A stretch of DNA of 64,000 nucleotides from Heliopora coerulea (Eukaryota > Cnidaria > Anthozoa > Scleralcyonacea > Helioporidae). The stretch spans positions 310,001-374,000 of the forward strand of contig JASJOG010000196.1 in NCBI GenBank assembly GCA_030142905.1, given 5' to 3'. This document shows, in pieces, positions 14,641 through 25,600 of the stretch. The notes beneath the pieces are model-generated. The model searched no databases, had not been told where the DNA came from, and worked only from the letters and a program-made list of their open reading frames with translations. Within the stretch, counting starts at the first letter, position 1. Each line of letters opens with the position of its first letter. The position numbers and the translations under genes are program-made.

Positions 14641-17600
14641 ACTCCATGCATGGTTATAATTGATCAAGGGGCAGTGGGTGAACTTTACATTTTTATTCTG
14701 CCTTTAAGGAAATAATTTTATTCAGCAGAACGTGACCTCTGCCTCATGATGTCTTAAAATATCTGCTCCATGTAAATCATGTTCAGACAAGATTTAAACA
14801 CAACACAAACAATCAAGCACAGAGCATCATTTTCAGGGATGGATTTGGTGGAGGGATAAAATGGTTGCCACTCCTGGGACACTTCCCAATTTTTTTTGTT
14901 AAATAGAGATGAAAAAAATTTGTCACAGTACCCAGAAATATGAGGAAGATAGATTGAAAATTGCTCACAGTACTCCAACAGTACAGTAAAGTTACCTTTA
15001 ATATAACATCTCCTGGCTCCAAACGTCCATCTCTTCCAGCTGGTCCCCTATAGTCCAGATCTTTCACAAACAAAATTGTCCCTAGGGACAGCCCGTAACT
15101 CTCTGATGGAAGCTTGGTCAAAGTAACATTCCTTGGTTCCTTGGTTGTGCTGCTCAGTTCTCTCCTATGATTGGAGGGTGGTTCTTGGATTGAAGGTACT
15201 GACGTTGGCGATGACGTTGCAGTACTTGGTCGTTTTCTCAAAATTACCTGAAAGACAATTATTACAAATTTATCATCAGAGCTCGAGCAGTTAGTCTTCT
15301 TGCTCTTTCAAACTCCTGCCTAATATTCAGAATTAATCTATACTAGTAATGGCAAACTTTATGTTCATCACTGAACATAATTTTTTGGTGAATGGAAATT
15401 GCTATTAAAATCCTGGAGGTAACACTGATGGTATTATGAATCTGAAAGTCTAAATACCAGTTTGACTGAATATCCACTTTGCTTTAGTGCTTCCACTGCA
15501 ACTCCATGTTCTACATTTTCAACATTCACATTGTTCACATTAAGGATGACATCATTCACTCTAGGCAAACAAAAAGAATGGGAAATTAATTTTACTGGAT
15601 CTTTAAGCTTGAAAAAAATCACAAGTAGATAACAGCACAAGAAGGATTAAAGGAGGGAGGAGCATTTTGTAAACAATACTCAGTTTAAATTTCTATAAAT
15701 GTATTAAGCTTTATTTTACACAACCTATCAGCTAAGTGTTAAATATCTGCAAAGTTTACAATGAACTGTTGAGAAAACTGATTGCCAGTGGAATTAGGTT
15801 TTTAGTACTCTTACCCATTAAACATTTATCAAGCAGCAATTGACTGTAGCTGATCCTGTCTTCCTTTGTGCTACTGGGTTCAATCCACATGACATAATAT
15901 TATGTGTATATATGATTTATATTTTAGCATACAGAGCACAAGTTTACCTGAGTAACCCATCAGCAGGGCTTCCTTCCACCACATCAGACACAATAACTGA
16001 AGTGTCACCAGTCTCATAGTGAGGATTATCAAGCCCACCAGAGACAGCGATGCCAAAACCTTGATCAGGTGCTGCCTAAACAATCAGAAAACAAAGATAG
16101 TAAAACCATGATACCAAGTCAGGTACACATAATTACTGATGGTTATTTTCATTAGTTTAGATTATTACTGTTGCTCCACCTACATGATTACTATTCCACC
16201 ATTTGATACGTTTATATATATCTAAAGTATTGCAATTGATTTGTGCTCCTATTAAATGGAAAAAGGCCGATAATTTTTCCCTTGTTGCTCACATTCTGCC
16301 TCAATCCTTGATCACATATATCCTACTATTTTTCATCCACCACAAGTCATGGGGCCTTTGCTCATTAAAACTGGAAATTTGAATCCCTAGTTGTAAATTA
16401 TTGACCATGCTCTACTGTACAAATATAAAACAAAACAGATTCCAAACAATAACATCTTGTGAACTCAAGTGAGACTGTCTCACTTTTGTCTTGTGAACTC
16501 AAAATTTTGAGTTCACAAGAGGTTATTTTTTGGAATCATTTTTGTTTTATTTTTCTTCAAGTTGTTGGCTGGTTGTGGTTTCTACTGTACAACATTGCCT
16601 GGTTATGAAAGGAAAATATCTTTAATGAAGTCCAAACTTTACAACTTCTGCTGCCTTACCTTTTCAAGAATAATAGTTTGTTTTTCCATATCCGTGGGTT
16701 GAAACTAAAGGGAAAATGCAATTGCCATTTACTTTTTACAACTGGATCATTGCTTGTAAAGCAGATACTAGTGTAGCCATCACTGGTTCTGGGGTAAAAT
16801 CAACGTCAGTGTCAACCAGGTTAATATTTGATAAAATTTGCTGGTAGGGATAAAAAAACACAACCTTCATTAACAAGGGGTTCATCAAAAGTACTGGCAG
16901 GTTTATTTTAAGAGAAAGTGTATGTGGACAAGCTAAAATTATACTGTCAACAATAAGTACTGCGGTAGATGAACGATCTTCAAGCTCAATACTCAGAAAA
17001 TGATTTCTGAGCCCCAGACAGGGATCGAACCCGCAACCTTCTGATGACCAGTTGACAACCTTCAATAAGTACTGCACAAGCAGGTTATAATGCAAGTCAT
17101 TTCAAAAGAAAATATCATCTGGTACCTGAACCATCAAGTTAACAAAAGATGTACGGTATTGTTCAGGTACCAGTACATGCACAAATTCAGGAGTTAAAAA
17201 ATAATGTATAAAAAGCAAGGAACAATAATGTTGTCAGCAATAAGATGCCTGCTTGGACTATCAAGAAAGCTAATTCAAGAAAAAAGCTTTATGCATGCTC
17301 CAAAACCATTGTCTGATTAAGAGATTCAAAAAGGGTTGGGCATACATCTGATGTTAGAATGTGATCAATATAGTGTATTGAATTTTGGGTTCATAATAAT
17401 CTGTTCAGTCAGGAAGAACTGGACTTTATAAACAGGACAATTGCTGAAACAGCAAGTGGTATGCCACTTATAACACAAAGGTGCCCTTTATAATTTTGTC
17501 CTGGCTAATGGCAGATGGTTTTATTCATTTGACAGTTTCTGGTACTGAAACAGTAAATATTATGCCCTACAGTCATTTTTCCCCTTAAATTTGTTTATCA

Positions 17601-20600
17601 GCTATTGTTTTGGTATTCTTACAGCTGATATCCATATGGCTGTGGAAATATGTCAAAGGGAAAGCCTCAATGCAAGCTGAAATAGAATTTTACTTCTAGC
17701 AAATTTTTACCTGCTCATAAAAAAACTACAAATATGTTTGAAAAATATTTCTATGGCTTCAATGACAGTTTAAGATATCTTTAGAGGTTATCAAAAGCCC
17801 ATATACTGATTCATGAATCAAATTCAGAATAAAAAATGCAGACAAATATTGAATGGATGAGCCTTAACAAATGATTTATAATATCTAAGATTCCATCTTC
17901 ATTCTCAAAAATGACACAAATTTTATCTTGTAAACAAAGTTTAATGTTCCCATGCGTTAAGCCACGTAATTTTTTCATTTCTGACATTCAAATCATACTC
18001 AACATTATATGCTAATTATCCACTCCAGATTATACAATATTGTCCATGTTGCTGCCTTTTTTCTGTTGATCTAACAGAGGGCACACAATTTAACTTTCTT
18101 TAACAGAAATATATCCAAGTGAAGTAACTTTATCATTGTCTACTATGGTAGTAAACTGAAGTCACCATGCCAATCCCTGTCTTTTCAAATGCTGTATATT
18201 GCACTTCTAAAAGCCCAGCAGTATGTTTGCTGTATTTGGTGGAAAGCTTAGTTCCACTTTACTAATTCAAATCAAAATTTCACAAGTTATGGATTAACTG
18301 AAACAATCTGATGTGTCATGTAATCGTACACTGACAGGAATGCTTGGGTGGCTTTGAAATTGAATCTAAATTCACTTAACAGCAATTTTCTTTTAACATA
18401 AAACCATTACATAATAGGATTATAACAAATTGGGCTAAGTGAGGTTTTGAAAAAGGGTGCATTCCATGTTCCTGATGCTTTAGTTAATTTTTAAAATCAC
18501 AATCTATCTGTTTCAACTATTTCTGTGTACCTGGAAAGCAGAATAGCCACTGTATCTGAACTTCACTGAGAGAGAATATGAATTGGTTTATGCACAACTG
18601 GTTCAATGAAACAGTTAAGAATTTTGAGACTAATTCCCAAATACACCTATAAATAATCGTACAACATTTGAGGTGCTAATTGTTCTCGCCACTAATTTCC
18701 TTCTACTTTTTTTTCCATCTCCCAAATAACTGATTACACTGCAAATGACCAAGGCCAAATATCAAGCACAAAAGCATTCTTTCCTGATGGAGTTTAAGAT
18801 TTCCTTGGCAATCCCATGACTTCATAGCAATGTACAACTAAAATTCCCACGAACTGACCAAAGCCCTTCACAGGTCACAGTCATCGATTTGCACTTGAAA
18901 GACTGTTTTCTTTTCTGTCGTAACGGCAGTAAATTACAAACGTCTCGGTTTAAATCCCAATACAAACAATACCTCAATCTCAGTTTAATAATCCATATTG
19001 TAGAAAGCATAGAAGTGTTGTCATAAACCTCTACAATAGGTCACGTCAAGGAGTTTTTTGGCTGTTTTTTTTTAACATAAAGCTTAGTGAGCAGCCAAAA
19101 CTTTCATCGTTTAATTTGAAGTCGAAACGCCATTGTAGTGTGGCGGAACAACAAGGCGTGAAGGAATAAGTAGGCAAGGAATCCCTCTTGTAAAATTTCA
19201 CTTAAATATTGAACAATTACGACAAGAATATTGGGATATAAAAACGATGAGTGCTAGAGCGCATAAGCGATGGTATTTTCCGGATAATCATTTGAGTAAG
19301 TACACGTTCAGCTTTCAACAGCTAAATCAATCGTTCTACACATCATATGACGAGAGAAGCTTCGGATAGCTTAATACTCAAAAAAAAGTTAACGATAAAG
19401 ATCTAAGATGGCATTTGTTTCACGCTTTAATCCAAGAAAATCAATTACAGGACAGCTAGAAGGAAAAATATCTCGAGATTAAGGATGTAATATGAGGCAC
19501 GAATCAACACCCAGTAGCACCGGACATCATCGACAAAATGATCTAATGCAAGGCAATTTTTGAAAGTTTAGTCTCTCGGAGAAAGCTTTGAAAGGCGTTG
19601 CTCGACGTACGCAAGGTAAGAATGTAACAGAAATTGACAACCAGAAGCCAATAAATTTGATTGACTTGATGTGAAATCAACAAACTTCGGAAGATACCGA
19701 ATACAATCTATTTCGTTTGCAAGTACATTCTTTCATCGTTTAAGCAAGAGGCGATAGTCTTCACTTGCAGTATGCTATCACTGACACGAGTTGCGGTTTG
19801 GAGTACATTAAATGCGGTTTAAATGAACACACTCCAGGGATGGAAATGAATTATAACTTTTAAGTGCAATCAAACTGCCGAGTCATGTTATGATGTATTG
19901 TCGGCGACCGAACACTTGTTGTTTATCAGCCCTTAAATGGCTAATTCCGTTTATGCAAAGTCAAGAAACGACAAAATCAACGCCTACAACTGGCATTCAC
20001 TCTTGTCTCTGATAAGCTTCGTAAGTTTTGTGGCATAAAAGATTAACGTGCAAATATACACGGAATGAGCGAGTAATGTAACGTGAAAAGTTATTTTCAA
20101 ATTTCGATGTGTACACAATTCAACAGTTATCGACGAACCAGTTATAATCAACGTCGCCCAGAGATTGGGGATAATTTTACTTATTTTCCGAATCTTTAGT
20201 GAATTATAAGTTGTAATCATAGCACGAATTGTTTTCATGTCAGGCAAACCAAGAATGGAAGTACTTTAATAACCTTGGAAACTTCAAGGTGCTTTCTTCA
20301 ATTTTGCCACTTTATTTGTATCCATGCTCAGAGTACGTCGCAGCCTAAATAGACAGCCATATCCCTTTCGAAAGTCGAAGACATGAAAGCTGTCTTCCAA
20401 TCTCAATGGTATTACACAACAACCAAAATGCTACAAACACCGGAATGCTTAACAAACTTTTCAAACTTCGGTTCCACTGACCTTATAAGCGTGCTGCGGA
20501 GAAGTCCTTCGCTGTTCGTCAGGATAACGTCTGTCTTGCTCAAAGCCCTGAGAATTATAATCTCGCCGATTCCTAAAGCCCGGAGGATCCCTGCCATCGA

Positions 20601-20643
20601 GCCGTGGATCGTAGTTTCTTCCTTCTTCACCGCCGCGAACCAT
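744..20643 (-). CDS. TJP1: Zonula occludens (ZO/TJP) junction scaffold, 3' end beyond window
   Basis: MAGUK scaffold: three PDZ domains, SH3, guanylate-kinase-like (GuK) domain and a long charged tail, the order typical of ZO-1/2/3 proteins, which link junction membrane proteins to actin. Exons read on the minus strand: 20643-20482, 16704-16660, 16075-15948, 15560-15458, 15247-14996, 14097-13973, 13166-13087, 12885-12843, 12344-12262, 12104-11993, 11529-11379, 10967-10865, 10679-10634, 10112-9942, 9140-8986, 8854-8807, 8561-8466, 8101-8028, 7720-7611, 7261-7155, 6479-6382, 6204-5579, 5056-4781, 4627-4388, 1829-1598, 1099-744. Phases agree at every junction, with two small exons (12885-12843, 12344-12262) less certain. 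About 1337 residues are visible. The last exon ends in an open phase, so more lies to the left. No ZU5 domain was seen in the window. The symbol is family-level; one invertebrate gene may correspond to all vertebrate paralogues. Confidence 0.9.
2755..3000. repeat. About 96-bp tandem repeat, 2.5 copies
   Basis: The phrase ATGAACCATACTACAATGTA recurs at about 2762, 2860 and 2954 with spacings of 98 and 94 bases. Each copy continues through TACCACACTCTTAGCC, AAATACCATACT and AAGTGACATCAGAAA. Copies differ by small indels. Confidence 0.75.
3720..4080. repeat. Degenerate short tandem repeat (GCTCTAATGGTTAGCGTGCA-like)
   Basis: About ten divergent copies of a roughly 30-base unit combining GCTCTAATGGT and AGCGTGCAGT. 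Diverged minisatellite inside the ZO tail intron. Confidence 0.55.
6382..8854 (-). CDS. TJP1: ZO gene: guanylate-kinase-like domain
   Basis: Six exons (8854-8807, 8561-8466, 8101-8028, 7720-7611, 7261-7155, 6479-6382). Visible landmarks are [12 protein letters not shown] before the domain, [20 protein letters not shown] where a true kinase would have its P-loop, [30 protein letters not shown], and the closing [16 protein letters not shown] with the aromatic pair expected at the GuK end. The P-loop lacks the GxGK(S/T) pattern. This fits ZO GuK domains, which bind protein and do not phosphorylate GMP. Confidence 0.88.
8255..8310. repeat. Short tandem repeat (19 bp, 3 copies)
   Basis: ATGTTCTGAGGGGATCACG-type units repeat three times in a ZO intron. 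Confidence 0.6.
8986..10679 (-). CDS. TJP1: ZO gene: SH3 domain and U5/hook segment
   Basis: Exon 10679-10634 ([14 protein letters not shown]) joins exon 10112-9942, which carries [19 protein letters not shown], the DTMNGG turn, GSWRAQRV and VGIIPNKCR, an SH3 fold of the MAGUK type. Exon 9140-8986 begins [12 protein letters not shown] and continues with a Lys-rich segment. It corresponds to the linker between SH3 and GuK that in vertebrate ZO-1 contributes to occludin binding. Confidence 0.88.
10200..10520. repeat. Degenerate CCCTAT/CCTATACCTAT repeat
   Basis: About 320 bases of CCTATCCCTATC, TATACCTAT and TCAATCCCTTATA units in irregular tandem order inside a ZO intron. The hexamer CCCTAT is one base from the animal telomere complement CCCTAA, but the array is too irregular to call telomeric. 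Confidence 0.7.
10865..11529 (-). CDS. TJP1: ZO gene: PDZ3
   Basis: Exon 11529-11379 encodes [20 protein letters not shown] and ends [10 protein letters not shown]. Exon 10967-10865 continues with the final helix and strand ([17 protein letters not shown]). The spacing matches ZO PDZ3, which packs against SH3-GuK in vertebrate ZO-1 and takes part in JAM binding. The two exons join in phase 0. Confidence 0.9.
11600..11960 (+). repeat. Tandem degenerate tRNA-like units
   Basis: Four or five units of about 75 bases, each with a box-A-like TTGTAGCTCAGGTGGCAGTG segment, then a segment like GAGAATCAAA, then a box-B-like GCAGGTTGGAT. They are too diverged to be functional tRNAs and lie in the intron just upstream of the PDZ3 exon, opposite the gene. 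Confidence 0.5.
11993..13166 (-). CDS. TJP1: ZO gene: linker exons between PDZ2 and PDZ3
   Basis: Four short exons encode a polar linker. 13166-13087 (ends NGMNGQ, phase 1) and 12104-11993 (contains [15 protein letters not shown]) are secure. Between them 12885-12843 and 12344-12262 are the only acceptor choices that keep the frame open; the more obvious acceptors at 12887 and 12331 give incompatible phases. The encoded piece [10 protein letters not shown] looks like normal linker sequence. The two central exons may be alternatively spliced. Confidence 0.6.
13973..15247 (-). CDS. TJP1: ZO gene: PDZ2
   Basis: Two exons. The first (15247-14996, 84 codons) has a Ser/Thr/Pro-rich linker, then the PDZ core with the loop [14 protein letters not shown] and [11 protein letters not shown]. 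The second (14097-13973) supplies [15 protein letters not shown] and DLVVLKN, the last helix and strand of PDZ2. In vertebrate ZO proteins PDZ2 mediates domain-swapped dimerisation and binds connexins; whether it does so here is inference. The next stretch toward PDZ3 is low-complexity linker. Confidence 0.88.
14277..14640. repeat. TA dinucleotide tracts flanking a 230-bp segment
   Basis: TATATATA runs at about 14274-14287 and 14515-14637 flank a unique segment with GGCCTATTGGGCCTCATCGG. Looks like a mobile-element remnant or expanded microsatellites in a ZO intron. Confidence 0.6.
15458..20643 (-). CDS. TJP1: ZO gene: start exon and PDZ1
   Basis: The chosen start is the ATG at 20643-20641. 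It opens a 54-codon exon rich in Arg, Asp and Gly that ends in phase 0 at a GTCAGT donor. It joins a 15-codon exon (16704-16660, ending IILEK) and then two exons that together make PDZ1: GFGIAVSGG carries the carboxylate-binding loop, followed by [25 protein letters not shown] and [10 protein letters not shown] split over the next junction. The domain resembles ZO PDZ1, which in vertebrates binds claudin tails. An in-frame TAA lies just upstream of the ATG. A 5' non-coding exon farther upstream is possible. The intron between the first two exons is about 3.8 kb. Confidence 0.85.
16439..16538. repeat. Foldback (inverted repeat) element
   Basis: The arm ATAACATCTTGTGAACTC at the left reappears inverted as GAGTTCACAAGAGGTTAT at the right, with an internal repeat CTTGTGAACTC. 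About 100 bases in a ZO intron. A related sequence lies at 43125-43262. Confidence 0.75.
16705..20481. other. First large intron of the ZO gene
   Basis: Contains the SINE fragment at 16965-17055 and otherwise unique AT-rich sequence. No exon was seen. Confidence 0.5.
16965..17055 (-). repeat. tRNA-derived SINE fragment (minus orientation)
   Basis: On the minus strand it carries the box B GGTTCGATCCC within TGCGGGTTCGATCCCTGTCT and then a tail ending ATCGTTCATCTAC. The same sequence is found at 34286-34365 and 34433-34556. Confidence 0.8.
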
Positions 20644-22614
20644 GTTATTAACTGGTCGGGTCGTAAGAATTATTTACAGACGCCTGTCAAACTAGCCTTC
20701 TGTAACAACCTGCTCTTGCTACAATACCCTTCAGGGGTTTCAGGCTTTGAAAGAAGTGGTAAACTCAGTCGACACTACAGGTCCACTCAATCCAGCAACG
20801 CTTGCGTATAATTTCGATACTTTATTCTTTCTCTGTACGCTGACTTCAGAATTTGAAAAAGGAATGTATTTTGGGGTGTGTTAGTTTTCTTCGTCACAAA
20901 GCGTCCTGGATTTAACCAATCGGCTTCGCTCGTTCTGAGCAAAGCATTCTAATTGAAGCCTATCAATTTACATATTGATATCGACCCACTTCAGATGGTG
21001 GTACATTTTCTAATATTTCCTACAAGTGGGTGCTCAATTCGTGAAATGTGCATGAAAAATACGTCGCCTGAAACGATGGCAAACAAAAATTGCATTGATT
21101 TCACTAGCAGAAGAAGGGCTTTTTTCTGGACAAGGTGTAGCAGCCGAAGTAAGGAGTGCATTGTTTCTGGAAATCTTCACCGATCGGCGAGATCAATTAA
21201 TTTGGTAAATAACAAAAGTTTGTCATCGTCTGATGTATGAAAGATTGTCACGTTCCAACTGAATGCAAACTTCGAGCTATTTTCAAAGAAGAATAAGGAG
21301 TGCTGAAAATTACCATATTCTTTCTCTGACCAATTGATTTTGGCTGTGACAAAGTATGGCAATATTAAGATTTTTAGCAAGGTCTTAATTCTACTGCAAC
21401 TTACCCTGACTCTCGCTGTTTTGAACTCAGCTTCTGTGTCCGACAAACCTCCAACATCCATTTTGGGAAAGACATTAACTGGTGTAGAAATCAATGAGAA
21501 AAAAACTGAACTGAAAATCCCTTGTCAAGGACTCGAGGCATTGCTTGCATACTCCTTGTATGGCACTTGGAGTGACCCTAAGGGTGTATTTGCTACCTCT
21601 TGTCTAAGGTGATAGTTTACCCTACGGATAAGTTACGTTGGTCTCTTACTCTCAAGGATAAATGGTCCCCCGGCTATTTATACCCAGAGATACTTTTTCC
21701 CTCAAACAAGCACTTAGGAATGTATTTCAAATTGTTTCACTCATTTAAACCGTTGATGCCATTAGGAAATTTAAATAAAAAGAAACAAAAAAGAAAAAGT
21801 GATTTTAATGACTGTTCAAACCAATATGCCGAACAGGTTTAATGCCGTCAAGTTTTATTTGTCCGTAAAGTGACTACATGTAACATTGTGACATCGTTTT
21901 CAAAGGACATTGAAACTCATTGCATGATGAATCTGGTTGAGGAATTTGCTTATTCATTTGGAAAATTATTAATACTGGGAAACGCGTCCCCCCAACCATT
22001 CCACGAGTGAAAATAATAATTCTTGTAACTCTGGTGGTTGAAAAACTTTTTTTTCTCTTAACGATGCTTGAAAGTTTTATTGATGGATCGTTATACAGTA
22101 ACCAATTCTTTGAATGACAGTTCATCGGCCTGGTTTAAGAGAAACTAATTCCAAATGGGTGAGGCTCTTCTGCACGCAGTTGATGTGGTGACGTCCTACC
22201 GGCAATTCGTTCGGAAAGTCTTCGAAATTTACAAGAAGGCAGTTGTTTACTGTTAAAAATTGTTAAATTTTCCACTGAATGAATGAATGAGTGTATGGAT
22301 GGATGGATGGATGGACGGATGGATGGATGGACAAACGAATGGATGAAAAGATGAATGAATGAATGAATGAATAAACGAATGAATGAATGGATGGATAGAC
22401 GGACGGACGGATGGATGGAACAATGAATTGATGAATGAATAATTGAATTAAAAGCATGTACGAAAGAGAAAAGGAAGAGATGAATACGTGTTATGCTTCA
22501 TACATTTATTTCAGTGATACTGATGATTATACACAAATTTTGTTTGAGTTTTCAAACTTTTATTTACATTAACTCCGTAATGTTTATCGTTAAAGTTTCA
22601 CTTCTTGTTCCAAG
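20644..22614. other. Spacer between ZO and the coiled-coil gene
   Basis: Should hold the ZO promoter and any 5' UTR exon, since the downstream gene is also on the minus strand. A simple-sequence tract is at 22262-22440. A 19-codon open stretch at 21461-21405 (minus) ends at a strong AGG|GTAAGT donor and may be a 5' exon, but it cannot be joined in frame to the ZO start exon. Confidence 0.4.
22262..22440. repeat. GAAT/GGAT tetranucleotide microsatellite
   Basis: About 180 bases of alternating GAAT and GGAT runs with GGAC interruptions. Confidence 0.9.
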
Positions 22615-25600
22615 TTATTTTTTCATTTTTGATTCAAACTTTTCGCCAATTATTGACAAACGTCGTCCCTGTTCAGCACGATTATAAGCATTAAGGTCAA
22701 CAGTCCTGAGGAAAAATGAAAGCAAAGAGTTATTTTAATTGTTTCTGAAGACAAGGTCGAATTTAGAAATTAGAATTTAGCGTGTAGCAAAAAATTGACT
22801 TGCTGGCATACTATTTTGAGTTGTAAGTGGCAAAACTTCCTTGTTGGTTTCGAAGCCAATCACAGCCCTTAGCAAGGCAATATGTTGAAATAGCAGAAAC
22901 CAGAGCACACCTACTCTCTCTCCTTTGTCGAAGAGCCTTGGTCTTCTCCACTTTTATAAATATCTTGGATGACATTTTGGCGGGCTTTTACAAATTGCAT
23001 CTGCTTAACATTCTGCTTCAAACTTTCTGACTAAAAGAAAAAAACAAATGGAATCACTGAGCTGATAATAAAAGATCACTTTGCTTGCGGGATTTCCCCT
23101 GCTTCTCGAGTTCCAAGAACTATTTTTTGTTTCCCTAAATTGGCTCCTGTTTTTCTGACTCCATATCACCATGGAAATTTTTTTCGATAATTTTTTCGAT
23201 AGTTGGTTTTAGCGCAGCTCACAATTTTTACTTACTTACCATTACTCATCAGATGACTAGAAGTATAATTATGATTATAATGATGATTTTTCTTATGGTT
23301 ATGATGATGAGTTTGATTACAAATATGGTTATAATTTCCATTACAATTAGGTTTGTGACCGTGATCGTGATTGCAATCATGAGCGCGTTATTAATGATGT
23401 TCTCGTTCGTGATCATTAATTACGTTCGTGATCGAATCCGTGTTTGGGATTGTGATCGCGATCATAACCGAGTGCGTAATAGTGTTCGTGATTCTGATTA
23501 TGGCTGTGATTACAATCTTGATTATGATTATACCTGTACATGTCCACATGTGTCAAGTAGCTGTTTTTGTACGTTCAGTAGCAGTTCGACAGTTTCTTGC
23601 CTGCCCGCGTCAATCGAATTATCATGTCCTTTGGCCTCTTGAATGCGACGAGCTTTTTCAGCATTTGCTTGGCGGTCGGCGTATTTACTCGCGGCTACTC
23701 GAACCAGTTCTTCTTGCATGCGAGTTTTTCTCTCAGCGGTTTCGTTCATTTGCATCACTTTCTTGGTCTTCTTATCCCTCTGTAGAAAATGACAATGAAT
23801 AGGATTCGTACTTAAAGTTAAATTTATCACAAAAAAACGATCTATTTGAATCTAAAAGATTGTCACCAGCTCTCTTTGGAACCTTGAAATATTCAAGACG
23901 GTCCTGGATAAAGGCAGTGACTTTGCGCTCCGCCAGACAATGTTGACGCACGTGCATACAAATTGCAGCTAAGCTCTTTGGTTCTTGAAATAAAAGAGGA
24001 GAAATTGCTTTCTAAACTCATTCCCGGTAAGATTAGTCTTCTTTATTTTACTCTGGCTAAAACCAGTATTTTTTCTTGTCAAGGGAAGGCATCCTGCCGA
24101 GAAAGAGCCGAGACTCGCTGTTTCAAACAACTTGGAAGTAATTCACTTCCTGAGCAGGATATTAAAACCCCAATAACCCCGCGCTTGGGTGTGTCACTGA
24201 CCCTAAAGTTTCGGAACTCTTGGAGATAACATAAGCTCACATACTACAAGTATTATATTGCAGTAATTTGATACTGTTGAATTTCAAAAACTTTATTTTA
24301 TCACATGTATCCTTGAAGAGGTCGGATTCTATGCTAACCATAATAATCTTTCAATTTCAAAAATTCTATATTTCATTGGCATTTCGTCGTGATTCATGTG
24401 TACAACATCCTCACCTTCAGCTTCCCAAACAATCCCAACAGTTGTTCCTGGACATCCACCAAAAGATCACGTGTACTACTATTCATTATATTACGCATGC
24501 GTTCATCTTGTTCCAAAATTCGTTGTTGCTGTTCTTTGCTGGACATCTGTTTTGCAGACGAGACTGCAGATTTGCGTCGGATGTCTTGAAGTACCTGCTC
24601 TTTACAGTCCTCTGATATCTTTTGAATTTCAGCGTTTTTAGCATCTTTGGTTTTCTGCAGCAAAATCACAGAAATTGCGTTTTGTGTTGAACACATTGTT
24701 AGTACATAGGCAAGGAGTACGTTTTTCCGGAAAATTTTCCAGTCAGTCTCAGAAAATATTAATATTTTGCTTGATTATTAGAAAAGCAAGGGTGTACCTA
24801 AATTTTCCAGCCGAACCTCTTCACTGTCACTCTCTCCCATGGGCAGACTTTCTCTGTTCGTGGGAGTTGCTCCACCAGTCTGTCTGTCTGTCAGTTTTCC
24901 ACCTGTCTGTCATTCTGTCTGATTATTATATCATTCTTTAATGCTAAACATTATGCTTACAAGTTGTAAATTCCAGCTGGAAATTACTATCACCGTTGTC
25001 ACTTTGAAAAAAATGCACCAACTTGTTCCTTTACTTACATTCATTATCTTGAAAGCATTTTTTAGATCCAACTGAAGTTTTGACAGATTTTCATTCGTTT
25101 GTGCCATCTCCATTTCATGCTCTGCTTCTCCTTTCGTCATCTTCTCCATTTCTCCTAACTTGCGTTTCCGTTCGCTCTCCACTTCCTTGCCCACAATCCT
25201 CTGCGCGGACCTGCGCAGCAACTCCTCATGCATAAGTTCTTTAGCTTCCTCGACTTTCTGACGAAGTCTCTCGGTCTCTGCCTGGTATTTGGCCTAAAAA
25301 CATTAGTAAACCGTTAAGTAATGTTTCAAACACGAGTTGGTGTTCTTCCTCCGATTTCTAGATACCGAGAAACAAGTTGAAAAACGAGGCGAAGCCGAGT
25401 TTTTTTAACGAGTTTCGAGGTATCTAGAAATCGAAGGAAGAACACCAACTCGTGTTTGAAATTGCTTCTCAAACGAACCAGTATTTCAGGCGAAAATTCA
25501 GCCGAAAGTTGGAAAAATTCAGCTGTAATCTTCCTCCAGTTTCTAAATACTGATAAATTATGTATTTCTTTTGTTTTTGCTTTATTAATTATTAATAAGT

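Noticed and set aside
21405..21461. Possible first coding exon (MDVGGLSDTEAEFKTARVR) for the ZO gene
   Set aside because: Strong donor, but it ends in phase 0 and the only acceptor near the ZO start exon would need phase 1. It may be a 5' UTR exon or chance.
22263..22457. 64-codon minus-strand frame of Ser/Ile/His/Pro
   Set aside because: It is the GAAT/GGAT microsatellite in translation.
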